DNA of 64,000 nt, taken from assembly GCF_050113715.1 (NCBI RefSeq), contig NZ_JBNJQR010000001.1:310001-374000 (forward strand), read 5' to 3'. The number at the start of each line of letters is the position of its first letter. Position 1 is the first letter of the stretch. Position numbers and translations under genes: made by a program. The stretch comes from Brevibacillus_H ginsengisoli. GTDB taxonomy: Bacteria > Bacillota > Bacilli > Brevibacillales > Brevibacillaceae. Of this stretch, positions 50,997 through 58,535 are shown in pieces. The notes under the pieces are model-generated. The model did not search any database, had not been told where the DNA came from, and saw nothing but the letters and a program-made list of their open reading frames with translations.

Positions 50997-51509
50997 TTAC
51001 CTATAGATGGGAGGCTCCTGATCCCGCGAAATCTCCACATCCTCATCATGTACATCAATCGCGCCGTACACGTTGAGCATGTCAAGTATGGTTTCTCGTA
51101 GTGCGGGGTTGGCGATTCCGACCGTCATGACTACTAATCCGCGTTCCACATGGGAAGCCATTGACTCTGCTGTATAGCGGTTAATTCCTAAATCAACGAT
51201 CCCGCCTACAATTCCTCCCGCCGTCACACCCGTTAAAGCCGAAAGAATCGGTCCGACAGCAAGAATCGGCCCAATACCGGGGATTAAAAGGGTGGTCATC
51301 CCAATCGCAAGTCCAAATCCACCGCCGATCAACGCTCCATAACCAATCCCGTCAGCAATCGTGTCTGCACTTAAATCGCTGGAGTTTTTTTTGTCGTCCG
51401 ACATGTGAACAATCGAGATGTCTTCCCGGTTCACGTAGGCTTGGAGGGCATAATACGCCTGCTCTGCTTTCTCGGGTGAATCAAAAGTAGCGATAACGTG
51501 AGATTTCAT
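50997..51509 (-). CDS. General-stress-type protein with glycine-zipper membrane segment
   Basis: 170 aa from the ATG at 51509, 9 nt after AGGAGGT. The N-terminal ~45 residues (KSHVIATFDSPEKAEQAYYALQAY) resemble the YflT/GsiB-17M heat-induced domain. A Gly/Ala-rich glycine-zipper region (GIGYGALIGGGFGLAIGM to GVTAGGIVGGIVDLGI) would insert in a membrane. The C-terminal part looks like a second small alpha-beta domain (LVVMTVGIANPALRETILDML). It is the last gene of the oxidase operon, 14 nt after the cytochrome c gene. Function is unproven. Confidence 0.6.
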   Translation of the reverse strand: MKSHVIATFDSPEKAEQAYYALQAYVNREDISIVHMSDDKKNSSDLSADTIADGIGYGALIGGGFGLAIGMTTLLIPGIGPILAVGPILSALTGVTAGGIVGGIVDLGINRYTAESMASHVERGLVVMTVGIANPALRETILDMLNVYGAIDVHDEDVEISRDQEPPIYR

Positions 51510-51523
51510 TACGCTCACACCTC

Positions 51524-51964
51524 CTACAAGGATTTCAGGTACTTAAAGATCGCGTTGATTTGCTCTGTATCTAATCCCAGATTAGGCAGGGCAGGCATTT
51601 GACCGCGTCCGTTTAACAAAGTGTGGCGTATTTGGTCATCCGTCAACCGTTTGGAGACCCCAGCAAGTCCGGGCCCGACGAGCTTTTCATGCGTTACGTT
51701 ATGACACGCTGTACAGTTCTGCTGAAAAAGTTGGGCTCCGTCATAGGACGCGTTCTTCTTGCCGCCCGGACCTGTTGATTCCAGCCGGTCATTGATTGGT
51801 GTAGCAAACGTGGCATATCCAAGCCCCCATATTCCCAGCACAATGTAGACAGCGATAAGAAACTTGGGAACCTTGGCGTTGCCCATCCGAATCCCCGAGA
51901 CTTCGTGGTATCTCTGCTTGGTCAGGTCTTTCTTTTGGTTCTGATCGTTTTTATCTGTCGGCAT
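51524..51964 (-). CDS. Membrane-anchored monohaem cytochrome c of the oxidase operon
   Basis: 146 aa. A basic cytoplasmic N-terminus, one TM helix (VPKFLIAVYIVLGIWGLGYATFA) and one c-type haem site C84-x-x-C87-H88 in QQNCTACHNV. The axial Met is likely in GRGQMPALPNLG. It takes the place of CcoP but has one haem rather than two, as in some Gram-positive cbb3 oxidases. It ends the electron path into CcoO/CcoN on the outer membrane face. It starts 6 bp after the ccoO stop. Confidence 0.85.
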   Translation of the reverse strand: MPTDKNDQNQKKDLTKQRYHEVSGIRMGNAKVPKFLIAVYIVLGIWGLGYATFATPINDRLESTGPGGKKNASYDGAQLFQQNCTACHNVTHEKLVGPGLAGVSKRLTDDQIRHTLLNGRGQMPALPNLGLDTEQINAIFKYLKSL

Positions 51965-51970
51965 CCTTGA

Positions 51971-52501
51971 TCACCTTCCGATCGTTGTGGGCGAAGAGGT
52001 GGTGCCAGCGGTTGAAGGAGCAGGTTTGAGACTCATCAGATAGGCAATTAAATCCTCCCGCTCGTTCACCGTTAAATAGTTGTAGGAGGGCATGATACTG
52101 CCTGGGAGAACACTTCGCGGGTTATCAAGATGCTTGCGATGCCATTCCGGACTCGTCCTTTTCCCTACCCACATCAAATCTCCGCCTGTCCGAACCGTCC
52201 CTTGCATGACGGGAGAATCGTAGTAATAATCTTGGGGGATTGATACCGGTCCCAAAGAGGTGTCCGCCTTTACCGCTCGGACGTACTGGGTATGGCAGGT
52301 GTGACAGCCTTCCCGGATATAGATTTGACGGCCGCGATACTCGGCAGAATCCGGACTGTAGTTGCGGCTCATCGCCGTCGCGTTCGGTTGGCTCATGGAT
52401 GGATCGTAGAACGGCAGGTACACGGTAGCGAGCGTCCCCATGAAAAAAATAACGAGGGAACCAACGACAAAGGGGGCGATGTTCGTCTCCTTTTGTGCCA
52501 A
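51971..52501 (-). CDS. ccoO: cbb3-type cytochrome oxidase subunit CcoO-like
   Basis: 176 aa. One N-terminal TM helix (FVVGSLVIFFMGTLATVYL) and a monohaem domain with C66-x-x-C69-H70 in REGCHTCHTQYVRAV. Characteristic CcoO segments follow: YDSPVMQGTVRTGGDLMWVG, WHRKHLDNPRSVLPGSIMPSYNYL, with Met as axial ligand. It passes electrons from cytochrome c to CcoN. The gene sits 37 bp after ccoN. Confidence 0.92.
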   Translation of the reverse strand: MAQKETNIAPFVVGSLVIFFMGTLATVYLPFYDPSMSQPNATAMSRNYSPDSAEYRGRQIYIREGCHTCHTQYVRAVKADTSLGPVSIPQDYYYDSPVMQGTVRTGGDLMWVGKRTSPEWHRKHLDNPRSVLPGSIMPSYNYLTVNEREDLIAYLMSLKPAPSTAGTTSSPTTIGR

Positions 52502-52538
52502 ACGAATTGCTCCTTTCTATTCGAAATCCAAACAACGC

Positions 52539-53930
52539 TCACGCTGTTTTTTGGCCGGAGGTGACCACAATCTTGCCGTCTTTCGCGGAACGGTAAATGT
52601 TGTAAAGAAAAACCAGGGTGCCAATGAACATCATGATCCCGCCTGTAGCCCGGATGATCGAGAAGGGGCGAAGGGCAGTCATTAACTCGACAAACTGAAT
52701 CCCGTACTGTTTGCCGTCAGCCCAGCCCAATCCTTGCATGACGCCCTGCGTCCAGGTGCTAAAGGCAAACAACAAAAAGCCAATGATTGAAAACCAGAAG
52801 TGAGTCTCTTGCAATCTGCGGCTGTATATCTCTCGTCCAGCCCAGTCCGGAAAGCTATAGTAGATCAGGGCAAAGTTAATAAAAGAAAACGCTGCAAACA
52901 ATGGCATGTGGGCATGTCCAACAATCCAGTTGGTGAATTTCAACACGGAGCTTGGGCCCATCAAACTTTGAAAAGGACCCTGCAAGCAGGTAATCAAATA
53001 GAAGATCGAGCCTGTAATCACGAATTTTAGCGATATGTTCTCAGCAACAACCTGCCATTTGCCTTTCATGGTGCCAAATACATTAGCAAGTACTGTCCAT
53101 ACCGGAATGATCAACAAGATAGAGGGGATGGTGCCTGCCTTCATCACCCAAGCGGGAATCGGGCCGTTTTGTAAATGATGGGGTCCATTCCAGACATAGA
53201 AGGTGGCAATCGTCCAGAATCCGATTAACGACAGCTTATGACTATATAAAGGATTCTTGGTAAGCTTCGGGAGCAGGTAGTAGATGAACCCGACGCCTAC
53301 CGTGGTAAACCATAAGCCAATCACGTTGTGTCCGAAGAACCATGCGGCCAGAGCTTGGGGGATACCGCCAATCCATCCGTTTGGTATATTGCCGATGATG
53401 TACAAAAAGGGAAACCACAAAAGGGAGCCCATAAAATACCACAGACTGACGTATAACTGCTTTTCTTTTCGATTGATGATTGTTCGATAGCAGATGAAAA
53501 TGATGCAGATAAACAGTACAGCGAGAACAATGTCAATCGGCCAGAGAAATTCCGCATATTCAATTGCGGTGGTGTAGCCAAGGGAGAAGGTAATGACACC
53601 AACACCGACAACGATGTTCCATAAATATCCGACAATCATCGCCAGTCGGGGATGTTGAAGCGGAGACCTTGTTAACTTCGGGATGACATAGAACAGTCCA
53701 GCAACTTGGGCGATGGAAAGCCAGCCATACAGGACACAATTGGTATGAATGGGGCGGATCCGTCCGTATGACAGATATTTTTGTAAAGCACCTATCACCA
53801 GGAAGTCTGGCCATACGTACTTGAAGGCAAGCGTCAAACCAACTAACATGCCAAGGGTCAGCCAAAAGAGTGCGGAATAGTAAAGGTAGCGCACCGCTTT
53901 GTACGAGGCGTCTTGAGTAGTAGTCATTGG
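52539..53930 (-). CDS. ccoN: cbb3-type cytochrome oxidase catalytic subunit CcoN
   Basis: 463 aa from the ATG at 53930 behind AAAGGAGA. Twelve or so transmembrane helices with the haem-copper ligands visible: H61 (IRPIHTNCVLYGW), H200 (WFFGHNVIGLWFTT), H250-H251 (NGPHHLQNGP) and H338/H340 (WIVGHAHMP). It reduces O2 to water with high affinity, using a CuB-haem b3 centre. The operon ccoN-ccoO-cytochrome c reads away from fadR, and the 164-bp gap holds the FadR operator. cbb3 oxidases are unusual in Bacillus and support a Paenibacillaceae/Alicyclobacillaceae-like origin. Confidence 0.94.
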   Translation of the reverse strand, partial: PMTTTQDASYKAVRYLYYSALFWLTLGMLVGLTLAFKYVWPDFLVIGALQKYLSYGRIRPIHTNCVLYGWLSIAQVAGLFYVIPKLTRSPLQHPRLAMIVGYLWNIVVGVGVITFSLGYTTAIEYAEFLWPIDIVLAVLFICIIFICYRTIINRKEKQLYVSLWYFMGSLLWFPFLYIIGNIPNGWIGGIPQALAAWFFGHNVIGLWFTTVGVGFIYYLLPKLTKNPLYSHKLSLIGFWTIATFYVWNGPHHLQNGPIPAWVMKAGTIPSILLIIPVWTVLANVFGTMKGKWQVVAENISLKFVITGSIFYLITCLQGPFQSLMGPSSVLKFTNWIVGHAHMPLFAAFSFINFALIYYSFPDWAGREIYSRRLQETHFWFSIIGFLLFAFSTWTQGVMQGLGWADGKQYGIQFVELMTALRPFSIIRATGGIMMFIGTLVFLYNIYRSAKDGKIVVTSGQKTA

Positions 53931-54000
53931 CAAATTCTCCTTTCCTTGTGCTCTGATGTAAGTATTACCAAACGCTCTTGGACTATGCACCGGAGAGGGA

Positions 54001-54030
54001 TTGACACTGATTCAGCTGATGGTTTAAACT
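54001..54030 (+). promoter_or_regulatory. Promoter of fadR
   Basis: A perfect TTGACA (54001-54006), an 18-bp spacer and TAAACT (54025-54030). The expected start site falls at the first bases of the FadR operator. Confidence 0.7.
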
Positions 54031-54036
54031 TGTAAG

Positions 54037-54054
54037 TGAATGAATAGTCATTCA
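54037..54054. promoter_or_regulatory. FadR operator, perfect consensus
   Basis: TGAATGAATAGTCATTCA fits the B. subtilis FadR site TGAATGANTANTCATTCA at every fixed position. It covers the predicted transcription start of fadR, implying autorepression relieved by long-chain acyl-CoA. It is 107 bp from the ccoN start. Confidence 0.88.
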
Positions 54055-54094
54055 TTCTAGTATGAATTTTTGGAAACTTATGTGGAGGTTTGTT

Positions 54095-54682
54095 ATGGCT
54101 AAGAAGACGGGGGAAAAATATGAAGCCATCATTGATGCGGCTGTACGCGTAATCGCGAAGCATGGGTATCACAATGCCCAGGTATCGCGTATCGCCAAGG
54201 AGGCGAAAGTAGCGGACGGTACGATCTACCTCTACTTTGAGAACAAAGATGACATACTGATTTCTCTGTTCAACGAGAAGATGGGGCAATTCATTGACAC
54301 ATGTCATGAACGTATCCAACAAGCCGAATCAGCGGATCAGAAAATTCGCGAGTTGGTCTCGACTCACTTGGGTTTGATGGCCCAAGATCCAGAGATGGCG
54401 ATTGTCACGCAGATTGAGCTTCGTCAGTCCAATCCGGAAGTAAATCAAGGGATTGGCGCTATTTTGAAAAGATACTTCAATCTGATTGAAGACGTCATCC
54501 GCTCAGGCATAGAAGACGGGATCTTCCGTGAAGAGCTGGATATACGGATGGCTCGCGTGATGATTTTCGGAACGATTGATCAAGCGGCTACTTCTTGGAT
54601 CATGAAACAATTCAAGTACGATCTCATTTCTCTCGTTGACCCCATTCATAACCTCTTCCTAAACGGTTTGATGAAAAAATAG
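54095..54682 (+). CDS. fadR: TetR-family fatty-acid degradation regulator FadR
   Basis: 195 aa from the ATG at 54095 behind TGGAGG; a reading from 11 codons upstream would run through that site. The N-terminal helix-turn-helix and adjacent region (YEAIIDAAVRVIAKHGYHNAQVSRIAKEA, VADGTIYLYFENKDDILISLFNEKMGQF) match Bacillus FadR closely. The C-terminal domain binds long-chain acyl-CoA and releases DNA. It is followed by the enoyl-CoA hydratase and etf genes, as in B. subtilis, and preceded by its own operator. Confidence 0.93.
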   Translation: MAKKTGEKYEAIIDAAVRVIAKHGYHNAQVSRIAKEAKVADGTIYLYFENKDDILISLFNEKMGQFIDTCHERIQQAESADQKIRELVSTHLGLMAQDPEMAIVTQIELRQSNPEVNQGIGAILKRYFNLIEDVIRSGIEDGIFREELDIRMARVMIFGTIDQAATSWIMKQFKYDLISLVDPIHNLFLNGLMKK

Positions 54683-54702
54683 CGTAAGAAAACGCTTTTT
54701 TT
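54681..54702 (+). terminator. Weak terminator after fadR
   Basis: AGCGT (54681-54685) and ACGCT (54692-54696) form a short stem followed by a run of seven T. It overlaps the fadR stop codon and may only attenuate readthrough. Confidence 0.55.
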
Positions 54703-54740
54703 GGCATTCCTCATTTGATACAATGAGTTTATGCCTGAAT

Positions 54741-54754
54741 TGAGCGACCGCTCA
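54741..54754. promoter_or_regulatory. Palindrome ahead of the enoyl-CoA hydratase gene
   Basis: TGAGCGACCGCTCA is a perfect 6-2-6 dyad, 40 bp before the start codon. It differs from the FadR site but has the CG-ac-CG core common in operators of other TetR-family fatty-acid regulators. The binding protein is unknown. Confidence 0.5.
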
Positions 54755-54794
54755 TATGGTAGGACGTGCCAAATAGAGGGGAGTGGGGAAGTAG

Positions 54795-55571
54795 ATGCAA
54801 TTTTCCAATGTGTCGTTGGCGGTTGAGGAACGAGTAGCTGTTCTCTCAATTAATCATCCACCAGCCAACGCGTTAAACAAAGCAACGTTGGAAGGCTTAC
54901 AAGCTGCACTTGATCACCTGGAGCAAGACTCGCAGGTAAAAGTGATTGTATTGACTGGTGAAGGACGCTTCTTCATCGCGGGTGCAGATATTAATGAATT
55001 CACAACACTGACCAATGATCAAGCTCATCAGATGGCTGAAGCTGGCCAAAAGATTTTTAATCGTCTGGAAACTTTCCCAAAACCAATTATTGCCGCAATT
55101 AACGGCGCATGCTTGGGTGGAGGACTGGAACTGGCGATGGCTTGCCATATTCGTTATGTTGCGCAAGAAGCCAAACTGGGGCTTCCCGAGCTCAATCTGG
55201 GACTGATTCCTGGATACGGCGGTACACAGCGTTTGCCGCGTTTGGTCGGTCGGGGCACAGCTACCAAAATGATTTTGACCTCAGAAATGATTGGCGGCGA
55301 GGAAGCGTTTCGTATTGGCTTAGCTGACGCGGTGTATCCTTTGGAGCAACTGCTGGAGGAAGCCAAGAAGCTGGCAGCTGCTATCGCTACCAAAAGCAGT
55401 GTAGCGATTCGTTATGCGCTTAGTGCCGTACAAGCTGGTTTTAATAAAGGATTTGAGGAAGGTCTTCAACAGGAAGCGCAGCTTTTTGGAGAGGTATTCC
55501 GTTCTGAAGATATGAAGGAAGGCGTCAATGCCTTTTTAGAAAAACGCAAACCCCAATTTAAGGATCGATAA
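54795..55571 (+). CDS. fadB: Enoyl-CoA hydratase (FadB-like)
   Basis: 258 aa. Crotonase fold: the oxyanion-hole segments are FFIAGADINEFTTL and AINGACLGGGLELAMACHIRY, with the two catalytic Glu in GLELAMA and LGLPELNLGLIPGYGGTQRLPRL. It hydrates trans-2-enoyl-CoA in beta-oxidation. Homologous in place and size to B. subtilis fadB (a hydratase despite the name). The operon continues with etfB and etfA, starting 12 bp later. Confidence 0.93.
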   Translation: MQFSNVSLAVEERVAVLSINHPPANALNKATLEGLQAALDHLEQDSQVKVIVLTGEGRFFIAGADINEFTTLTNDQAHQMAEAGQKIFNRLETFPKPIIAAINGACLGGGLELAMACHIRYVAQEAKLGLPELNLGLIPGYGGTQRLPRLVGRGTATKMILTSEMIGGEEAFRIGLADAVYPLEQLLEEAKKLAAAIATKSSVAIRYALSAVQAGFNKGFEEGLQQEAQLFGEVFRSEDMKEGVNAFLEKRKPQFKDR

Positions 55572-55583
55572 GGAGGAAATCGT

Positions 55584-56351
55584 ATGAACATTCTAGTAGT
55601 TTTGAAACAGACGTTCGATACGGAAGAAAAAATCGTGATTTCTGACGGCAAAATCAGTGAAGACGGGGTTGAGTTCATCATCAATCCTTATGATGAATAT
55701 GCGGTAGAAGAAGCGATTAAATTGAAAGAAGAACACGGCGGAGAAGTAACGGTTGTTTCTGTGGGACCAGATCGCGCAGAAAACGCGCTTCGCACAGCGC
55801 TTGCTATGGGAGCTGACAAAGCGGTTCTCGTAGATGACGAAGCTCTCTTCGGTGATGAATATACGACAGCTAAGGTACTTGCAGCCGTCGCTAACAAAGT
55901 TGGATACGATATCATTATCGGCGGTCAAATGGCTGTTGATTCTGGCGCTGGACAAGGCGGACCACGTCTGGCTGAAGAATTGGGCATTAACCACGTATCT
56001 ACCGCTGTGAAGCTTGAAGTGAACGGTTCTTCTGTACGCGTAGAGCGTGACATCGAGGGTGACCTGGAAGTAGTAGAAACCTCTCTTCCTGTATTGATCA
56101 GCGCTCAACAAGGCTTGAATGAGCCTCGTTATCCTTCTCTGCCTGGTATCATGAAGGCAAAAAAGAAACCGTTGGATCGTCTATCCGCTGATGATTTAGG
56201 CTTGTCTCCTGATGCGGTACAAGCAAAAACAGCCATTGTCGATCAATACCTGCCTCCGAAAAAACAAGCAGGTCGCGTTCTTTCTGGCGATACGCCAAGC
56301 CAAGTGGCAGAATTAGTATCCTTACTTCGCAACGAAGCGAAAGTAATCTAA
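55584..56351 (+). CDS. etfB: Electron transfer flavoprotein beta subunit
   Basis: 255 aa behind AAGGAGG. It binds AMP and, with EtfA, takes electrons from acyl-CoA dehydrogenases. Family segments: NILVVLKQTFDTEEKIVI, INPYDEYAVEEAIKLKE, ALAMGADKAVLVDDEA, IIGGQMAVDSGAGQGGPRLAEELGI and the C-terminal PSLPGIMKAKKKPL. It is cotranscribed with fadB and etfA. Confidence 0.97.
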   Translation: MNILVVLKQTFDTEEKIVISDGKISEDGVEFIINPYDEYAVEEAIKLKEEHGGEVTVVSVGPDRAENALRTALAMGADKAVLVDDEALFGDEYTTAKVLAAVANKVGYDIIIGGQMAVDSGAGQGGPRLAEELGINHVSTAVKLEVNGSSVRVERDIEGDLEVVETSLPVLISAQQGLNEPRYPSLPGIMKAKKKPLDRLSADDLGLSPDAVQAKTAIVDQYLPPKKQAGRVLSGDTPSQVAELVSLLRNEAKVI

Positions 56352-56370
56352 GGGAGAGAGGGGATTCATT

Positions 56371-57330
56371 ATGAAAAAAGTACTCGTTCTAGCAGAAGCA
56401 CGTGACGGTCAACTTCGTAACGTTTCATTTGAAGCACTTGCGGCAGCGGCAACTATTGCTGAAGGCGGCGAAGTAATTGCAACCGTATTTGGACCAGGCG
56501 GGGAATCACATGTATCCGCACTCGCTTCCTATGGAGCATCCAAAGTGTATGTCGTAGCGAATGACGCTTTGGCGCAATACACACCAGATGGTTTCACCCA
56601 AGCGTTAGCGCAAGTGGTTGCGGATGTGAACCCAGACGCAATCATTTTGGGTCATACAGCGATTGGCCGCGATTTGGCTCCTCGCGCAGCGGCACGCCTT
56701 GGCTTAGGCTTGGTGTCTGACGTAACTGCGGTGGAAGCTGGCGGAATTTTCACTCGTCCCATTTATGCAGGAAAAGCGTTCCAAAAACGCAACTTCACAG
56801 ATAGCAAAATCTTCGTAACTATCCGTCCGAACAACATTCCGGTTGGCGAAGCGGACAGCACCAAAACTGCGGAGACTGTTTCATTCAACGCTGAGATTAA
56901 AGACCTTCGTACCATTGTTAAAGAAGTAGTGCGCAAAACTTCCGGTAAAGTAGACCTCTCTGAAGCTAAAGTCATCATCTCCGGTGGCCGTGGCGTGAAG
57001 AGCGAGGATGGCTTTAAGCCGTTGGATGAGTTGGCTGAAGTGTTGGGCGCGGCAGTAGGAGCTTCCCGCGGAGCTTGCGACGCCGGCTTCTGCGACTACG
57101 CGTTGCAAATCGGTCAAACCGGTAAAGTGGTTACGCCTGACCTGTACATCGCATGCGGGATCTCCGGAGCGATCCAGCATTTGGCTGGGATGTCCAATTC
57201 CAAAGTAATCGTCGCCATCAACAAAGACCCAGAAGCGCCAATTTTCCAAGTGGCTGACTATGGGATCGTGGGAGACTTGTTCGAGGTCGTTCCACTTTTA
57301 ACAGCAGAATTCAAAAAAGTATTGGTGTAA
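56371..57330 (+). CDS. etfA: Electron transfer flavoprotein alpha subunit
   Basis: 319 aa behind GGGAGAGAGGGG. The N-terminal domain (KVLVLAEARDGQLRNVSFEALAAA) pairs with EtfB. The C-terminal FAD domain shows ISGGRGVKSEDGFKPLDELAEVLGAAVGASRGACDAGF, IGQTGKVVTPDLYIACGISGAIQHLAGM and VAINKDPEAPIFQVADYGIVGDL. The usual ASRAAVDAG reads ASRGACDAG here. A terminator ends the fad-etf operon. Confidence 0.97.
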   Translation: MKKVLVLAEARDGQLRNVSFEALAAAATIAEGGEVIATVFGPGGESHVSALASYGASKVYVVANDALAQYTPDGFTQALAQVVADVNPDAIILGHTAIGRDLAPRAAARLGLGLVSDVTAVEAGGIFTRPIYAGKAFQKRNFTDSKIFVTIRPNNIPVGEADSTKTAETVSFNAEIKDLRTIVKEVVRKTSGKVDLSEAKVIISGGRGVKSEDGFKPLDELAEVLGAAVGASRGACDAGFCDYALQIGQTGKVVTPDLYIACGISGAIQHLAGMSNSKVIVAINKDPEAPIFQVADYGIVGDLFEVVPLLTAEFKKVLV

Positions 57331-57350
57331 TCCACCCGCTATTGAAATGA

Positions 57351-57379
57351 AGTCGAGGAGAATATCCTCGGCTTTTTTT
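57351..57379 (+). terminator. Intrinsic terminator of the fadB-etfBA operon
   Basis: AGTCGAGGA pairs with TCCTCGGCT (one G-U pair), then T7. Confidence 0.85.
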
Positions 57380-57429
57380 ATTTTAAGTTGGTTAAAGTAA
57401 GTCGTAGATTATCTGTTTGAAATTGAATG

Positions 57430-57462
57430 TTTTTACCATTATTATTATAAATATGGTAAAAA
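57430..57462. promoter_or_regulatory. Perfect 10-bp inverted repeat ahead of a small membrane gene
   Basis: TTTTTACCAT and ATGGTAAAAA flank 13 AT-rich bases. It ends 23 bp before the ATG of the next gene. It could be an operator or weak hairpin; no further evidence. Confidence 0.45.
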
Positions 57463-57485
57463 TTCGATAGAAAAAGGTGCATAGC

Positions 57486-57905
57486 ATGTCTGAAACGATG
57501 GTGAACTGGCTATCTCATAGTATTGGTATGTTGCTCATTGTAGCGTTTTCATTGCCCAGTTTTGTGCTGATTTGGATGGCTAAGAAGGTGGCTATTCATC
57601 GGGAACTGAAACTTGAAGAAGTACAAGCTGTCGACCTTGTCGCAGGGGAATCGATTCAGCCTTACTCTGCCCCGAAAAAGGACGAGATTATTCAACAGTT
57701 TAACAGAGATATCTTCATTCAAAAGGTCCCGTCCAGCGAACTTCCAAACGGTGAAAAGCATCTGCGGATACAGACGAACAACGAAATCATCCATCTATAT
57801 CACAAAGATCAAGAAGATATGTACATTGAGCGGGTCAATTCAAAGGGCAAAACGAAATCGTACTGGGTGAGAAGCCCCTTTCTTTCGAGTGAATTGAATG
57901 CCTAA
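57486..57905 (+). CDS. Single-pass membrane protein of unknown function
   Basis: 139 aa from the ATG at 57486 behind AAAGGTG. One TM helix (IGMLLIVAFSLPSFVLIWMA) near the N-terminus, then a soluble domain with mixed strands (LPNGEKHLRIQTNNEIIHLYHKDQEDMYIERVNSKG split over about 85-125). No family recognised. It lies between etfA and trxA, which are adjacent in B. subtilis, so it is an insertion relative to that order. Confidence 0.6.
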   Translation: MSETMVNWLSHSIGMLLIVAFSLPSFVLIWMAKKVAIHRELKLEEVQAVDLVAGESIQPYSAPKKDEIIQQFNRDIFIQKVPSSELPNGEKHLRIQTNNEIIHLYHKDQEDMYIERVNSKGKTKSYWVRSPFLSSELNA

Positions 57906-57990
57906 TTTCCTAAAGGACAGATAAGAATTGGCTTGATAAAAGCAAGGTAACGGGACAAAATAGGTAAAGCAGATAAAGTGTCAACTGACG

Positions 57991-58019
57991 TGGTCAATTC
58001 TAATATTGAATGGTATACT
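57991..58019 (+). promoter_or_regulatory. Promoter of trxA
   Basis: TGGTCA (57991-57996), a 17-bp spacer and TATACT (58014-58019), preceded by TGG as an extended -10. The start codon is 48 bp downstream. Confidence 0.6.
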
Positions 58020-58066
58020 TTAACACGGTGGAAGTTTTTATGTGAAAAATGAGGGAGGATTCCTAC

Positions 58067-58387
58067 ATGGCTATTCTTAATACAACGGATCAAAATTTTG
58101 CTCAAGAAGTAGAGCAAGGCGGAGGAACCGTTCTTGTTGATTTCTGGGCTCCTTGGTGCGGTCCTTGCAAGATGATTGCTCCAGTCCTTGAACAAATCGA
58201 TTCTGAAATCGGTAACAAATTAAAAATCGTGAAAGTAAACGTTGACGATAACCCAGATTCTGCTGGACGTTTTGGTATCATGTCCATCCCAACTTTGTTG
58301 TTGTTCAAAGATGGTCAACCAGTAGACAAAATCGTTGGTTTCCAACCAAAAGAAGCACTTCTTTCTACTATTAACAAACATCTGTAA
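58067..58387 (+). CDS. trxA: Thioredoxin
   Basis: 106 aa from the ATG at 58067 behind GAGGGAGG. The redox site is W-C31-G-P-C34 in DFWAPWCGPCKMIAPV, the cis-Pro is in GIMSIPTLLLFKDG. Full-length classical thioredoxin that reduces cytoplasmic disulfides. Position between etfA and uvrC agrees with Bacillus. Confidence 0.97.
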   Translation: MAILNTTDQNFAQEVEQGGGTVLVDFWAPWCGPCKMIAPVLEQIDSEIGNKLKIVKVNVDDNPDSAGRFGIMSIPTLLLFKDGQPVDKIVGFQPKEALLSTINKHL

Positions 58388-58400
58388 GAGATAGTGTTGA

Positions 58401-58431
58401 GCAGCCTTGCCATATGGCGGGGCTGTTTTTT
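58401..58431 (+). terminator. Intrinsic terminator after trxA
   Basis: CAGCCTTGCC pairs with GGCGGGGCTG (two G-U pairs) around ATAT, followed by T6. Confidence 0.88.
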
Positions 58432-58442
58432 ATATTGTTGAA

Positions 58443-58471
58443 AAGTCGAATTGCTTTACAGTGGTTTCGAC
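58443..58471 (+). repeat. Relic of repeat hairpin I
   Basis: AATTGCTTTACAGTGGT differs at only one base from hairpin I of copy A (AATTACTTTACAGTGGT). The 3' arm is shortened, so only GTCGAA and TTCGAC pair. The linker and stem II of the repeat family are absent. It lies 12 bp after the trxA terminator, as other copies lie 3' of genes. Confidence 0.55.
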
Positions 58472-58535
58472 GGGAACGTTTGTGCTACGATAAAGAGGTT
58501 GAAACTGTTCATCTGAAATGAGAGGAGGGACCAGG

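Noticed and set aside
54795..55571. The enoyl-CoA hydratase as a bifunctional FadB with 3-hydroxyacyl-CoA dehydrogenase
   Set aside because: At 258 aa it contains only the crotonase domain; no NAD-binding domain follows.
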